Shown here: one piece after another, positions 27,324 to 35,460 of the stretch | Numbering within the stretch: the first letter of the stretch is position 1 | Layout: every line of letters starts with the position of its first letter | From: BACL27 sp964203235 | GTDB taxonomy: Bacteria; Actinomycetota; Acidimicrobiia; Acidimicrobiales; Ilumatobacteraceae | Length of the DNA: 64,000 nt | Reading direction: 5' to 3' | NCBI GenBank assembly: GCA_964203235.1 | Contig: CAXNLE010000002.1 | Location: forward strand, 248,001-312,000 | The notes under the pieces: model-generated | Database searches by the model: none | What the model was told of the DNA's origin: nothing | What the model saw: the letters and a program-made list of their open reading frames with translations, nothing else | Position numbers and translations under genes: made by a program

Positions 27324-27416
27324 TTAACGTGACATTAAGAACAGTTGCAATGAACCTGCCACCAAAATAGCCAAGCCACAAAGCAATGAAAAAAATATCA
27401 ACTTTCTGGTGCTCAT
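27324..27416 (-). CDS. Possible 30-residue single-helix membrane peptide
   Basis: A small frame reading MSTRKLIFFSLLCGLAILVA followed by GSLQLFLMSR and a stop. It has a basic start, one clean membrane helix and a basic end, as expected for a small membrane protein with its N-terminus inside. No clear ribosome-binding site precedes the ATG. It is divergent from the thioredoxin-like lipoprotein gene (61 bases apart). It could also be the front of a longer membrane protein that has been truncated. I do not recognise a family. Confidence 0.35.
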   Translation of the reverse strand: MSTRKLIFFSLLCGLAILVAGSLQLFLMSR

Positions 27417-27477
27417 TATCAGTCAGGCTACGGGTGATCTCAGATTATTTCGCCCTAAATGAGTTACTCTTGACAGG

Positions 27478-28044
27478 ATGAACAAATCATTAAAACTAAG
27501 TGGACAACTATTTGCGTGTATTTTAACTCTCACAGTTTTCGGATGCGGTGCAGATTCTGCAAAACAAACTGACCCCACAAAAACTTCAGAACAATTGACA
27601 CAGTCGACAGAGTCGACACAGGCGACACAGGCATCATCATCGGCGGCAATTTTTACCGCGACACTGTTGAGTGGTGCAACATTTGATAGCACGAAAGTTT
27701 TAGAGTCGCAGCCACTTGCGCTTTGGTTTTGGGCACCCGGTTGACGGGCATGCAAATCAGAGTCTTCCTCGGTCGAGGCTGCATACAAATCTTTTAAGGG
27801 CAAAGTTCAAGTCACTGGCGTTGCATGGAACGGCAGCGGCGGAGACATGCAAGATTTTGTCAACGAAAACGGTCTTACGTTTACGAACATCAACGACTCG
27901 GCTGGCGAAGTTTTTGCACGGTTCAATGTGCCGTACCAACCGGCTTGGGCATTCATTGCCAAAGATGGCATTGTCACGACAAGAATCGGTGTGCTCTCAG
28001 ATTCAGATCTAGAAGCAGAATTAAACAGATTGGCAACAAACTGA
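27478..28044 (+). CDS. Thioredoxin-fold lipoprotein with in-frame TGA at the active site (candidate selenoprotein)
   Basis: If TGA 27742-27744 is read through, one frame gives 188 residues. An N-terminal signal ends in VFGC (likely lipidated Cys23, though Phe at -2 is unusual). A Ser/Thr/Gln-rich linker (to about 55) is followed by a TlpA/MPT53-type thioredoxin domain. The active site reads Phe-Trp-Ala-Pro-Gly, TGA (codon 89), Arg-Ala, Cys92-Lys. Homologues have Phe-Trp-Ala-Pro-Trp-Cys-x-x-Cys, so the TGA replaces exactly the attacking cysteine. After it the same frame continues with normal thioredoxin sequence, including ARFNVPYQPAWAFIAKDG with the cis-proline. The best reading is selenocysteine, giving a UxxC redox site outside the membrane. 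The alternative is a nonsense mutation or sequencing error. The stop overlaps the OB-fold gene start (TGATG). Confidence 0.75.
27767..27778 (+). promoter_or_regulatory. Candidate bacterial SECIS hairpin downstream of the in-frame TGA
   Basis: CCTC (27767-27770), loop GGTC (27771-27774), GAGG (27775-27778): a perfect four-base-pair stem that closes a GGTC tetraloop. The loop begins 27 bases after the TGA. Bacterial SECIS elements are hairpins a few tens of bases after the UGA with G or GG at the start of the apical loop, and the E. coli fdhF loop contains GGUCU. ATGCA at 27750-27754 can also pair with TGCAT at 27780-27784 as a lower stem. Function is inferred. Confidence 0.55.
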
Positions 28045-28397
28045 TGGGTATTCGCGACTACGGCAAACGACTATCGGCCGACAATCTTGAAATTGATTCA
28101 GAACGCCTCTGTGAACGATTCAAAGAGTATGACTTCGTGAGTATCTCCGACTCTCAGAGTCGCACTCGTACAAAACTTGCGGGTGAAATCAAACGCATGC
28201 GCATCAAGCCACGCAGTGGTGTGCCAGCCGTAGAACTCGTGATCAACGATGGCACGGGTGAAGCCACAGTTATCTTCAGCGGTCGACGAAGCATTCCCGG
28301 TGTCGATCATGGCAAGTGCATCATGGTTGATGGCGTGCCGCATCGCGACGGAGGTCGCATTGTAATTTTGAACCCGGCTTACACCCTGCTCGGGTAA
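28044..28397 (+). CDS. Small OB-fold nucleic-acid-binding protein
   Basis: A 117-residue protein with an OB fold from about residue 35: GEIKRMRIKPRSGVPAVELV, INDGTGEATVIFSGRRSIPG, and VDGVPHRDGGRIVILNPAYTLL. This is the actinobacterial single-OB family found beside the ceoB/ceoC TrkA genes (Rv2694c in Mycobacterium tuberculosis, from memory). It probably binds nucleic acid; no biological role is settled. It starts within the stop codon of the thioredoxin-like gene (TGATG), so its translation is coupled to that gene and hence to TGA readthrough. It converges on trkA with a seven-base gap. Confidence 0.82.
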   Translation: MGIRDYGKRLSADNLEIDSERLCERFKEYDFVSISDSQSRTRTKLAGEIKRMRIKPRSGVPAVELVINDGTGEATVIFSGRRSIPGVDHGKCIMVDGVPHRDGGRIVILNPAYTLLG

Positions 28398-28404
28398 AAT
28401 ACTT

Positions 28405-29073
28405 TTAGCCAATCAATATTTTTTGAATTGCGGCTTCAGCGTCTTCGGTGATCAACACCATTACTTCGTCACCTGCGCGCAAAATTGTGTCGCTTTCGGG
28501 CACGAGCACAATTTGGTCGCGTACGATCGCAACAACAGTCGAACTTCTTGGAAACTTTAATTCTTTTAGCGTCTTGTCACATGCCGGTGACGCGACGGCC
28601 AAAGTAACTTCAGCGAGTTCGGCTTTACCGCCTTTGAAATCCATGAGTTTTACAAAGTTGCCGACCGAAACTGCCTCTTGAACGAGACTTGTAATCAAGT
28701 GAGGTGTCGATACGGCAATGTCAATGCCCCACATCTCGTTAAACATCCAATGGTTTTTAGGATTATTAACGCGCGCGATAACTCTTGGCGCGCCGAACTC
28801 TTGTTTCGCTAGTAACGACACAACCAAGTTGTCTTCATCATCGCCCGTAACGGCAGCGACAACTTCTGCGTCAGCGGCACCAGCTAGGCGAAGCACTTCA
28901 ACATCACATGCGTCACCGAGATGCCAGCGAACACCTTTACCTTCTTCTTCTTTGCCATAGTTGCGCACGACCGCGCGATCGTTTTCGACAACGACAACAT
29001 CATGACCCGCGGCGACGAGTTGCTCTGCCGTGAAACGACCGACGCTGCCACCGCCCGCAACGATAATTTTCAT
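28405..29073 (-). CDS. TrkA-family potassium uptake regulatory protein (CeoC-like)
   Basis: A 222-residue soluble regulator of Trk/Ktr potassium channels. The N-terminal RCK Rossmann domain opens with MKIIVAGGGSVGRFTAEQL and binds nucleotide (acidic end of strand two in VVVENDRAVV; GDACDVEVLRLAGA). The C-terminal TrkA-C domain (about 140-222) ends in DEVMVLITEDAEAAIQKI. It overlaps the second trkA-like gene by four bases, and the two probably form a mixed ring on a membrane channel. No channel subunit is adjacent. Confidence 0.92.
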   Translation of the reverse strand: MKIIVAGGGSVGRFTAEQLVAAGHDVVVVENDRAVVRNYGKEEEGKGVRWHLGDACDVEVLRLAGAADAEVVAAVTGDDEDNLVVSLLAKQEFGAPRVIARVNNPKNHWMFNEMWGIDIAVSTPHLITSLVQEAVSVGNFVKLMDFKGGKAELAEVTLAVASPACDKTLKELKFPRSSTVVAIVRDQIVLVPESDTILRAGDEVMVLITEDAEAAIQKILIG

Positions 29074-29723
29074 GACGTGCCCTTTTTTAAGAACTCGTCA
29101 AGTGAGATGACAGAGTCTTTTTCAACCGCAAAATAACCAATGTCCCCTTGCTGAATTAAAGTTTTATTGTCAGGAATAACCGCCGTGCTCAAACGACGCA
29201 ACGCCGAAATGCGAGCACCTTCGATTTCGAGCTCAAGAACTTTTTCGCCGACAAGGCTGTCTGGAAATGTGCGCTCAACGAGCACGACTGACGAACTCGG
29301 GTCTGTCCACTCAACCGCTGGCAGATCGGGCAAAATTCGGCGCAGAATTCGATCTGACGTCCATTTAACGGTGGCGACGGTAGCGATGCCAAGGCGCTCA
29401 TAGATTTCGGCGCGTTTCGGGTCTGAGATTCGAGCGACGACTTTTTCAATGCCAAAACTTTCGCGTGCAACTCGGGCGACCAGAATATTTGAGTTGTCAC
29501 CGTTCGTTACAGCAGCAACTGCGCTGGCTTGTTTGATGCCTGCCTGTTCGAGCACATCTCGGTCGAAGCCGATGCCGGTGATTGTTTGGCCTGCAAAATT
29601 GTCACGAAGTCTAAAAAATGCGTCTGATTTGCGATCGACGACTGCGACGCTATGACCCGACGAAATAAGGCTCAATGCAAGTGTTGAACCCACGCGCCCA
29701 CAACCAACAATTACTACATGCAC
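29070..29723 (-). CDS. TrkA-family potassium uptake regulatory protein (CeoB-like)
   Basis: A 217-residue paralogue of the following gene. The RCK domain starts MHVVIVGCGRVGSTLALSLI with a full GxGxxG, and DRDVLEQAGIKQASAVAAVT and NILVARVARESFGI follow; a C-terminal TrkA-C domain ends in SVISLDEFLKKG. It regulates a K+ channel in response to nucleotide. It is the first gene of the ceoB/ceoC-type pair and divergent from the APC permease (64 bases), an order shared with mycobacteria. Confidence 0.92.
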   Translation of the reverse strand: MHVVIVGCGRVGSTLALSLISSGHSVAVVDRKSDAFFRLRDNFAGQTITGIGFDRDVLEQAGIKQASAVAAVTNGDNSNILVARVARESFGIEKVVARISDPKRAEIYERLGIATVATVKWTSDRILRRILPDLPAVEWTDPSSSVVLVERTFPDSLVGEKVLELEIEGARISALRRLSTAVIPDNKTLIQQGDIGYFAVEKDSVISLDEFLKKGTS

Positions 29724-29787
29724 GGGTGTCAGCCTACGTCAATGACTGTGTCAAATACTGTCAGTTGTGCGAAGATAGAAGACCGAA

Positions 29788-31650
29788 ATGGTGATTTCTC
29801 CCTCTTCTCTCAAGCGATTCTTAATCGGCAAACCAATTGCTAGTTCTGAAGACGCGCATCACCGACTCTCAAAAAAGATTGCATTGCCAGTTTTTGCGAG
29901 CGATGCGATTTCGAGCACTGCATACGCGACCGAAGAAATTCTGATCGTTTTCTTGTCACTCGCAGCAGTCGGATTGACGGCTTTCGACAACTTGGTACCG
30001 ATTTCGATTCTCGTAATTTTGCTGTTGGCGATAGTTGTCAGCAGCTATCGACAAACCATTTATGCCTACCCGAAAGGTGGCGGCAGCTACGTAGTATCGC
30101 GCGAAAATCTGGGTCGCTCACCTTCTCTCGTTGCCGGTGCGTCAATGCTCGTCGACTACATCTTGACAGTTGCCGTATCGGTCAGCGCTGGTGTTGCGGC
30201 CATTGTCTCAGCATTTGAAAATTTGGCACCGTACCGCGTCGAGCTTTGCGTTGGATTCATCTTCTTGGTGACACTCGCAAACCTACGAGGCATCAAAGAA
30301 TCAGGGGCACTCTTTGCACCACCGACCTATTTATATGTAGTGAGTCTCGCCTCACTGATCATCGTTGGCCTATACAAGGTTTACTTTCAAGATCTCGGAC
30401 CAATTGATCACTCTGACGCCTACGCACAAGAACTGTTATCTGGTCAAAAAACTTTGACGTTATTCTTTTTTCTAAAAGCATTTTCTTCTGGCGCCGTTGC
30501 ACTGACGGGCATCGAGGCTGTTGCCGACGGCGTGCCGGCATTTGAGAAGCCCGAGCCAAAAAATGCATCAAAGACTTTGATGTGGATGGCTGTAATCCTT
30601 GGAACTTCATTTTTTGGTTTGAGTTTGCTCGCACAGAAGATTCAGCCGATCAAAGATCACGAAGGAGAAGTTAAAATCACCGTGCTCGCACAAATGGCCG
30701 AGCAGGTCTATGGCGGTAGAAATATTTTTTTCTACATCACGCAGTTTGCAACTTTCGGAATTTTGATCCTGGCAGCCAACACTGCGTATGCCGATTTTCC
30801 GAGATTGTCGTCGATTATCGCCAAGGACAACTTCTTGCCGCGGCAGTTGATGAATCGTGGTGACCGGCTTGTATTTTCGAACGGAATTATTTTTCTCGGC
30901 ATTGCGGCAAGTGCGCTGGTGATTTCATTTGGTGGCATCGTCAATGCTTTGATACCTCTATATGCAGTTGGCGTTTTCACCGGTTTCACACTTAGTCAGT
31001 TCGGAATGCTTGTGCGCCACCGAAAGCTCAAAGAGCCGGGGTGGCAAACTAGAGCATTTTTCTCGGGCGTGGGTTCGTTGACGACGCTCTTCGTCGCAGG
31101 CATTGTCGTTGTCGTCAAGTTCACCGACGGAGCATGGATACCAGCCGTAATAATCCCATCAATGATGGCGTTTTTCTTGGCTGTCAATCGTCACTACAAA
31201 AAAGTGCGCTCGTTTTTGCAGATTGAAGAGGGTTACATTGCGCCGCGCCGCACGCACACTGTTCTCGTGCTTGTTGGTTCAGTTAATAAAGGTGTTTTGC
31301 AAGCCGTGAAATACGCCGAGAGTTTGCGACCCGACAGGCTCTTGGCGCTTTCGGTTGTCGGCTCAATTGAAGAAAGAGAAAAACTAGAAAGCAACTGGGC
31401 AAAGTACGGCATGACCACCGAACTTGAGACGCTCAACGACGACTTCAGAAACCTGACGGACACGATTTTGACCCACATCAATCGCATTGATGACGAAGAC
31501 AGTGATGACATAATCACCGTTGTGATACCCGAGTTTGTGACGGCTCTTCGCTCGCAATGGTTGCACAACCAGTCGGCATTGGCGATTAAAGGACGATTGC
31601 TGTATCGAAAAAATACTGTTGTGACTTCGGTGCCAATCGTTATTGAGTAA
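29788..31650 (+). CDS. APC-superfamily permease with C-terminal cytoplasmic domain
   Basis: A 620-residue transporter of the amino acid/polyamine/organocation superfamily. About twelve helices lie in residues 30-470, with the family opening LPVFASDAISSTAYATEEI, the GGSYVVSRENLG region and VALTGIEAVADGVPAF. A soluble domain of about 130 residues follows (RTHTVLVLVGSVNKGVLQAV...), similar to universal-stress-type folds. It belongs to the actinobacterial group next to ceoB/ceoC (Rv2690c-like). Given its neighbours it may move K+ or amino acids; the KUP-like position is an inference. Confidence 0.88.
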   Translation: MVISPSSLKRFLIGKPIASSEDAHHRLSKKIALPVFASDAISSTAYATEEILIVFLSLAAVGLTAFDNLVPISILVILLLAIVVSSYRQTIYAYPKGGGSYVVSRENLGRSPSLVAGASMLVDYILTVAVSVSAGVAAIVSAFENLAPYRVELCVGFIFLVTLANLRGIKESGALFAPPTYLYVVSLASLIIVGLYKVYFQDLGPIDHSDAYAQELLSGQKTLTLFFFLKAFSSGAVALTGIEAVADGVPAFEKPEPKNASKTLMWMAVILGTSFFGLSLLAQKIQPIKDHEGEVKITVLAQMAEQVYGGRNIFFYITQFATFGILILAANTAYADFPRLSSIIAKDNFLPRQLMNRGDRLVFSNGIIFLGIAASALVISFGGIVNALIPLYAVGVFTGFTLSQFGMLVRHRKLKEPGWQTRAFFSGVGSLTTLFVAGIVVVVKFTDGAWIPAVIIPSMMAFFLAVNRHYKKVRSFLQIEEGYIAPRRTHTVLVLVGSVNKGVLQAVKYAESLRPDRLLALSVVGSIEEREKLESNWAKYGMTTELETLNDDFRNLTDTILTHINRIDDEDSDDIITVVIPEFVTALRSQWLHNQSALAIKGRLLYRKNTVVTSVPIVIE

Positions 31651-31666
31651 CTAGCATTGCCGCTAT

Positions 31667-32560
31667 ATGAAAATCATCATTTCTGGCGCAAGTGGATTAA
31701 TCGGCAAACCTTTAGTTAAAAAACTTGGTCTTGCAGGGCACGAAGTGGTTCAACTAGTTCGTCGAACACCAAAGGCAAACGAAAGTCGATGGAACCCAGC
31801 AACCGGGCAAATCGATGCATCTGTTATTGACGGTTCGGATGCGGTGATTCATTTGTCGGGTGCTGGCATTGGCGATCGCCGATGGACTCCAAAGTACAAA
31901 CAAGAACTTGTGGATAGTCGCACCAAGAGCACTGCTCTGCTGGCTTCAACTATTGCCAAGTGCGCTAAAAAACCGAGTGTATTTCTGTCAGGTTCGGCAA
32001 TCGGTATCTATGGGCCGCGTGGAGATGAACAACTCAGCGAAGTATCAACTCATGGTTCAAGTTTCTTGGCTGATATTTGTAAGCAATGGGAAGCCGCGGC
32101 AAAACCGAGTGTCGACGCCGGCGTGCGAACCGTGTTTTTGCGAACAGGAATCGTCTTGACACCGCTTGGTGGAGCGCTCAAAAAGCAACTGCCATTGTTC
32201 AAACTCGGTCTTGGCGGCAAATTTGGCAACGGCAAACAATGGCAGAGTTGGATCTCACTCGATGATGAACTCTCAGCGATTGAACATCTTTTAACCGCGA
32301 ACGTTTCTGGAGCCGTCAACTTAACCGCACCGAACCCAGTGACAAGCGCAGAGTTCACCAATTCTTTGGCGCGAGTGCTGAAGCGCCTGGCGATTTTGCC
32401 GATTCCGAAATTTGGTCCGCAACTTTTGTTGGGTGCCGAACTTGCCAATGCACTGTTGTTCACCGGTCAGCGAGTGATGCCAGTTGAATTGCAAAAATCT
32501 GGCTTTACTTTTCAACATCCGACTATCGATGTTGCATTGCGAGCACTACTCAAAAAATGA
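31667..32560 (+). CDS. TIGR01777-family sugar-nucleotide-epimerase-like protein
   Basis: A 297-residue extended-SDR protein of the YfcH/TIGR01777 family. The NADP-binding motif is SGASGLIGKPLVKKL, and AVIHLSGAGIGDRRW, RTGIVLTPLGGALKKQLPLF and WQSWISLDDE are family marks. The C-terminal DUF1731 region ends in LQKSGFTFQHPTIDVALRAL. Its substrate is not known for any close homologue I recall. It overlaps the next gene by four bases. Confidence 0.88.
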   Translation: MKIIISGASGLIGKPLVKKLGLAGHEVVQLVRRTPKANESRWNPATGQIDASVIDGSDAVIHLSGAGIGDRRWTPKYKQELVDSRTKSTALLASTIAKCAKKPSVFLSGSAIGIYGPRGDEQLSEVSTHGSSFLADICKQWEAAAKPSVDAGVRTVFLRTGIVLTPLGGALKKQLPLFKLGLGGKFGNGKQWQSWISLDDELSAIEHLLTANVSGAVNLTAPNPVTSAEFTNSLARVLKRLAILPIPKFGPQLLLGAELANALLFTGQRVMPVELQKSGFTFQHPTIDVALRALLKK

Positions 32561-33795
32561 ACCAGTTGCCCGGCAGCGTTGACGCGGTTGTGATCGGCGC
32601 TGGGTTGGCGGGTTTGGCTGCTGCGAGACAGATAAAGAGTCGCGGTAGATCGGTGATCGTGATCGAAGCCCAAGATGGTGTCGGTGGTCGTGTTCGCACC
32701 GACAAAGTCGACGGCTTTTTGCTTGATCGCGGATTTCAAGTTTTGTTGACTGCGTATCCCGAACTTAAAACGCAAATTGATATGTCTGCACTTGATTTGA
32801 AGATGTTCAGTTCTGGCGCTCTGGTAATACGAAACGGTAAAGAGTCAGTTGTTACCGACCCGTTTCGCGAACCACGGCGTGCAGCCGCGACAGTTTTTGC
32901 GCCAATTGGTTCTTTGGCTGACAAGTTGCGAATCGCGGCGTTGCGTTGGCGAGTGATGCACTCTGATGCAACAAAAATTTTGAGTAGTGCCGATATCTCA
33001 ACTGTTGTTGCATTGCGCGGGTTGGGATTCTCTTCAAAAATAATTGATCGATTTTTTCGGCCGTTATTTGGTGGTATCCAACTTGATCCTGATTTGCGAA
33101 CATCACGTCGCATGTTTGAAATTATTTTCAAGTCACTAAGTGAAGGCCAAAGTGCGCTGCCGACGAACGGCATGAGTGCAATACCCGAGCAGATGGCGAA
33201 ACATCTTGGATCTGAAAATATTTTTCTGAACACACGCGTGATTAACATTGAGCAAGGCGTTGTCTCGACTGCTAATTCTCAGGTACGAGCAAAAGCAATT
33301 GTTGTTGCTACTGACCAGCCGAGTTCGAGTGAATTACTAAAGACTGCCGAGATTGCATCACGAGTTGCTGGTTGTGTTTACTTTGCCGCAGACGAAGCAC
33401 CAACACACGAAAAATTTGTTGTGCTTGATGGCACTGGTCGCGGCCCAGTTCTGAACGCTGCGGTGCTTAGCAATATTGCGCCGAGTTACGCACCTCCTGG
33501 TCAACATTTGATTGTTGCCGCACTTCCAGGAGTAATTTATGGAGATCTTGAAGAGATGTCGCGTGATCAACTTCGTACTTGGTGGGGACCACAGGTAGAC
33601 GCATGGCGACACATAAAGACGTATCGAATTACGCACGCCGGCCCAGCGCAATTGCCACCGTTTAATCCGAAACAAAAAGTTTCACTTGGGGATGGATTAT
33701 TCGTTTGTGGTGACCATCGCGACACGGGGTCAATTCAAGGTGCGCTTTACTCTGGTCGACGCTGCGGCGAAGCCGTTGCCACTTCACTCGCCTAG
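32557..33795 (+). CDS. FAD-dependent amine-oxidase/phytoene-desaturase-like oxidoreductase
   Basis: A 412-residue flavoprotein. The Rossmann motif AVVIGAGLAGLAAARQIKSR and VIEAQDGVGGRVRTDKVDGF lie at the start, then FLLDRGFQVLLTAYPEL. The C-terminal FAD loop is LGDGLFVCGDHRDTGSIQGA. This fits the NAD(P)-binding amine-oxidase/protoporphyrinogen-oxidase-like family rather than a true carotenoid enzyme. The substrate is unknown. It is co-translated with the upstream epimerase-like gene. Confidence 0.85.
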   Translation: MNQLPGSVDAVVIGAGLAGLAAARQIKSRGRSVIVIEAQDGVGGRVRTDKVDGFLLDRGFQVLLTAYPELKTQIDMSALDLKMFSSGALVIRNGKESVVTDPFREPRRAAATVFAPIGSLADKLRIAALRWRVMHSDATKILSSADISTVVALRGLGFSSKIIDRFFRPLFGGIQLDPDLRTSRRMFEIIFKSLSEGQSALPTNGMSAIPEQMAKHLGSENIFLNTRVINIEQGVVSTANSQVRAKAIVVATDQPSSSELLKTAEIASRVAGCVYFAADEAPTHEKFVVLDGTGRGPVLNAAVLSNIAPSYAPPGQHLIVAALPGVIYGDLEEMSRDQLRTWWGPQVDAWRHIKTYRITHAGPAQLPPFNPKQKVSLGDGLFVCGDHRDTGSIQGALYSGRRCGEAVATSLA

Positions 33796-33805
33796 CATCA
33801 AACCC

Positions 33806-34276
33806 ATGACGACACCGGACACGAATGCACACGACGAGAAAAACAAGATTGTTTCTGTAAGCAAGTTGGTGCCAGCCAGCCCAGAACAAATTTTTGAACT
33901 TCTCGCAAACCCAGCAATGCACGCTGTGATCGATGGTTCGGGTTCTGTGATCGCACCAAAGTCTTCAGCGCCGCAGCGACTCTCGTTGAACGCAACTTTT
34001 GGAATGAGCATGAAAAAAGGAGCGCCTTACAAAATTACAAACACTGTTGTTGAGTTTGTTGAAGGCAAGCAGATCGGCTGGCGACACATTGGTGGCCACG
34101 TTTGGCGCTACATCCTCGAATCGACGCAAGGCGGCACGATGGTGACTGAACAGTTTTCATACGGCACCTCGAAGTCACCCTTGATGCTTAAGTTGGCCGG
34201 CTATGTTCGCAAAAACGAGCTCGCAATTCGCAAAACGCTCGATAATTTGGCTAAATACTTGGCTGATAAAAAATAG
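33806..34276 (+). CDS. SRPBCC-family (polyketide cyclase/dehydrase-like) protein
   Basis: A 156-residue protein with the START/SRPBCC lipid-cavity fold: KIVSVSKLVPASPEQIFELL at the front, then the central strands and LDNLAKYLADK in the long C-terminal helix. I chose the ATG at 33806; a longer reading would run inside the upstream oxidoreductase. Such proteins bind small hydrophobic ligands, but this one cannot be assigned a ligand. It lies nine bases before argJ. Confidence 0.78.
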   Translation: MTTPDTNAHDEKNKIVSVSKLVPASPEQIFELLANPAMHAVIDGSGSVIAPKSSAPQRLSLNATFGMSMKKGAPYKITNTVVEFVEGKQIGWRHIGGHVWRYILESTQGGTMVTEQFSYGTSKSPLMLKLAGYVRKNELAIRKTLDNLAKYLADKK

Positions 34277-34285
34277 ACTGAGGTC

Positions 34286-35440
34286 GTGAACTTAACTAGA
34301 GGTTTCAGTGCATATGTAGCCAATATCGGCATCAAAGATTCGACTAACGACTTCACACTTGTTGTTGCCGACAAAATTTGCGCCGCAACTGGAGTTTTCA
34401 CACAGAGTCGATTTGCTGGGCCCAGCGTTATTTTGAGTCGCGAGAACATCGCCGATTTGTCGGCGCGAGCAGTGGTCGTGATTTCTAAAAATGCGAATGT
34501 CGCAACTGGCGCTGAAGGAATGAGTAACGCCCGCGAAGTTGTTAATGCTGTTGCGCAGAAAATTGGTTGTGAGGCGAAAGATGTTTTGATCGCTTCGACT
34601 GGCGTGATCGGTCGTCAATATCCGATGGACAATGTTCGGACTGGCCTGACGGCGATGCCACGAGTTTTTGATCAAACTTCTGCCGATGAAGTCGCGCGCG
34701 GAATTATGACTACCGATACCGTGCACAAAACTGCAGAAGCTGTAATTGCAGGGTCTACAGCGCGAGTCGTGGGTGTCGCCAAAGGCGTTGGAATGATTGA
34801 GCCAAACATGGCAACGCTGATCACAATGATGTTTACCGATGCAGATATCGACAAAACCTCGCTTGACCAAATTTTTCGCCGCGTAATTGATAAAACCTTT
34901 AATTGCGTTTCGATTGATACTGATACTTCAACAAGTGATACAGCGATAATTTTGGCTAGCGGTGCTGCCGGCTCTGTAGACCTTTCAAATTTTGAACAGG
35001 CGCTTAGCGAAGTTGCGTTGTCATTGACGAAACAGGTTGCGCGAGACGGCGAAGGTGCAGAAAAGTTGCTTGAAGTTTGTGTGGATGGCGCGCGCGATGT
35101 GCGTCAGGCCAAACTTGTGGCCAAATCAATAGTCAATTCGCCACTGGTGAAAACAGCCGTTCATGGTGCCGACCCGAACTGGGGTCGAGTCGCAATGGCG
35201 ATTGGCAAATGCAGCACCGAAAACGATATTGACGAATCAAAAGTTGTAATTCGCTTTGGCACGCAAGAGGTGTACCCAACTTTTATTGACGCCACAGGTC
35301 TTGACTCACTCAGCAAATATATGCACAACGACACAGTTCGAATTCATGTCACACTTCATACTGGTAACGCCGAAAGCACTGTTTGGGGTTGCGACCTAAC
35401 CGACGGATACGTTCGCATCAACGCCGACTACACCACATGA
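34286..35440 (+). CDS. argJ: Bifunctional glutamate N-acetyltransferase / amino-acid acetyltransferase
   Basis: A 384-residue ArgJ, full length. It recycles the acetyl group from N-acetylornithine to glutamate in arginine synthesis and may also use acetyl-CoA. The self-cleaving nucleophile Thr177 is in MIEPNMATL; cleavage there makes the two subunits. The C-terminus GCDLTDGYVRINADYTT is the family end. The start is GTG. No other arg gene is near, while most actinobacteria keep argC-argJ-argB together. Confidence 0.95.
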   Translation: MNLTRGFSAYVANIGIKDSTNDFTLVVADKICAATGVFTQSRFAGPSVILSRENIADLSARAVVVISKNANVATGAEGMSNAREVVNAVAQKIGCEAKDVLIASTGVIGRQYPMDNVRTGLTAMPRVFDQTSADEVARGIMTTDTVHKTAEAVIAGSTARVVGVAKGVGMIEPNMATLITMMFTDADIDKTSLDQIFRRVIDKTFNCVSIDTDTSTSDTAIILASGAAGSVDLSNFEQALSEVALSLTKQVARDGEGAEKLLEVCVDGARDVRQAKLVAKSIVNSPLVKTAVHGADPNWGRVAMAIGKCSTENDIDESKVVIRFGTQEVYPTFIDATGLDSLSKYMHNDTVRIHVTLHTGNAESTVWGCDLTDGYVRINADYTT

Positions 35441-35460
35441 TTAATTGATTTATTAACTAG

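Noticed and set aside
27742..27744. TGA read as Trp or Gly through a changed genetic code
   Set aside because: TGA is used as a terminator in many overlapping gene pairs here (for example aceE, lipBA, sufU region neighbours and the ATGA overlaps), and Trp codons are plain TGG.
27478..28044. Reading the thioredoxin-like gene as a frameshifted pseudogene
   Set aside because: Both parts are in the same frame and join exactly at one TGA; no insertion or deletion is needed. A point nonsense mutation or error remains possible and is listed as the main alternative.
32736..33248. Reverse-strand frame of 170 codons opposite the FAD oxidoreductase
   Set aside because: Low-complexity Ser/Arg/Asn composition, no motif, fully antisense to a well-supported gene.
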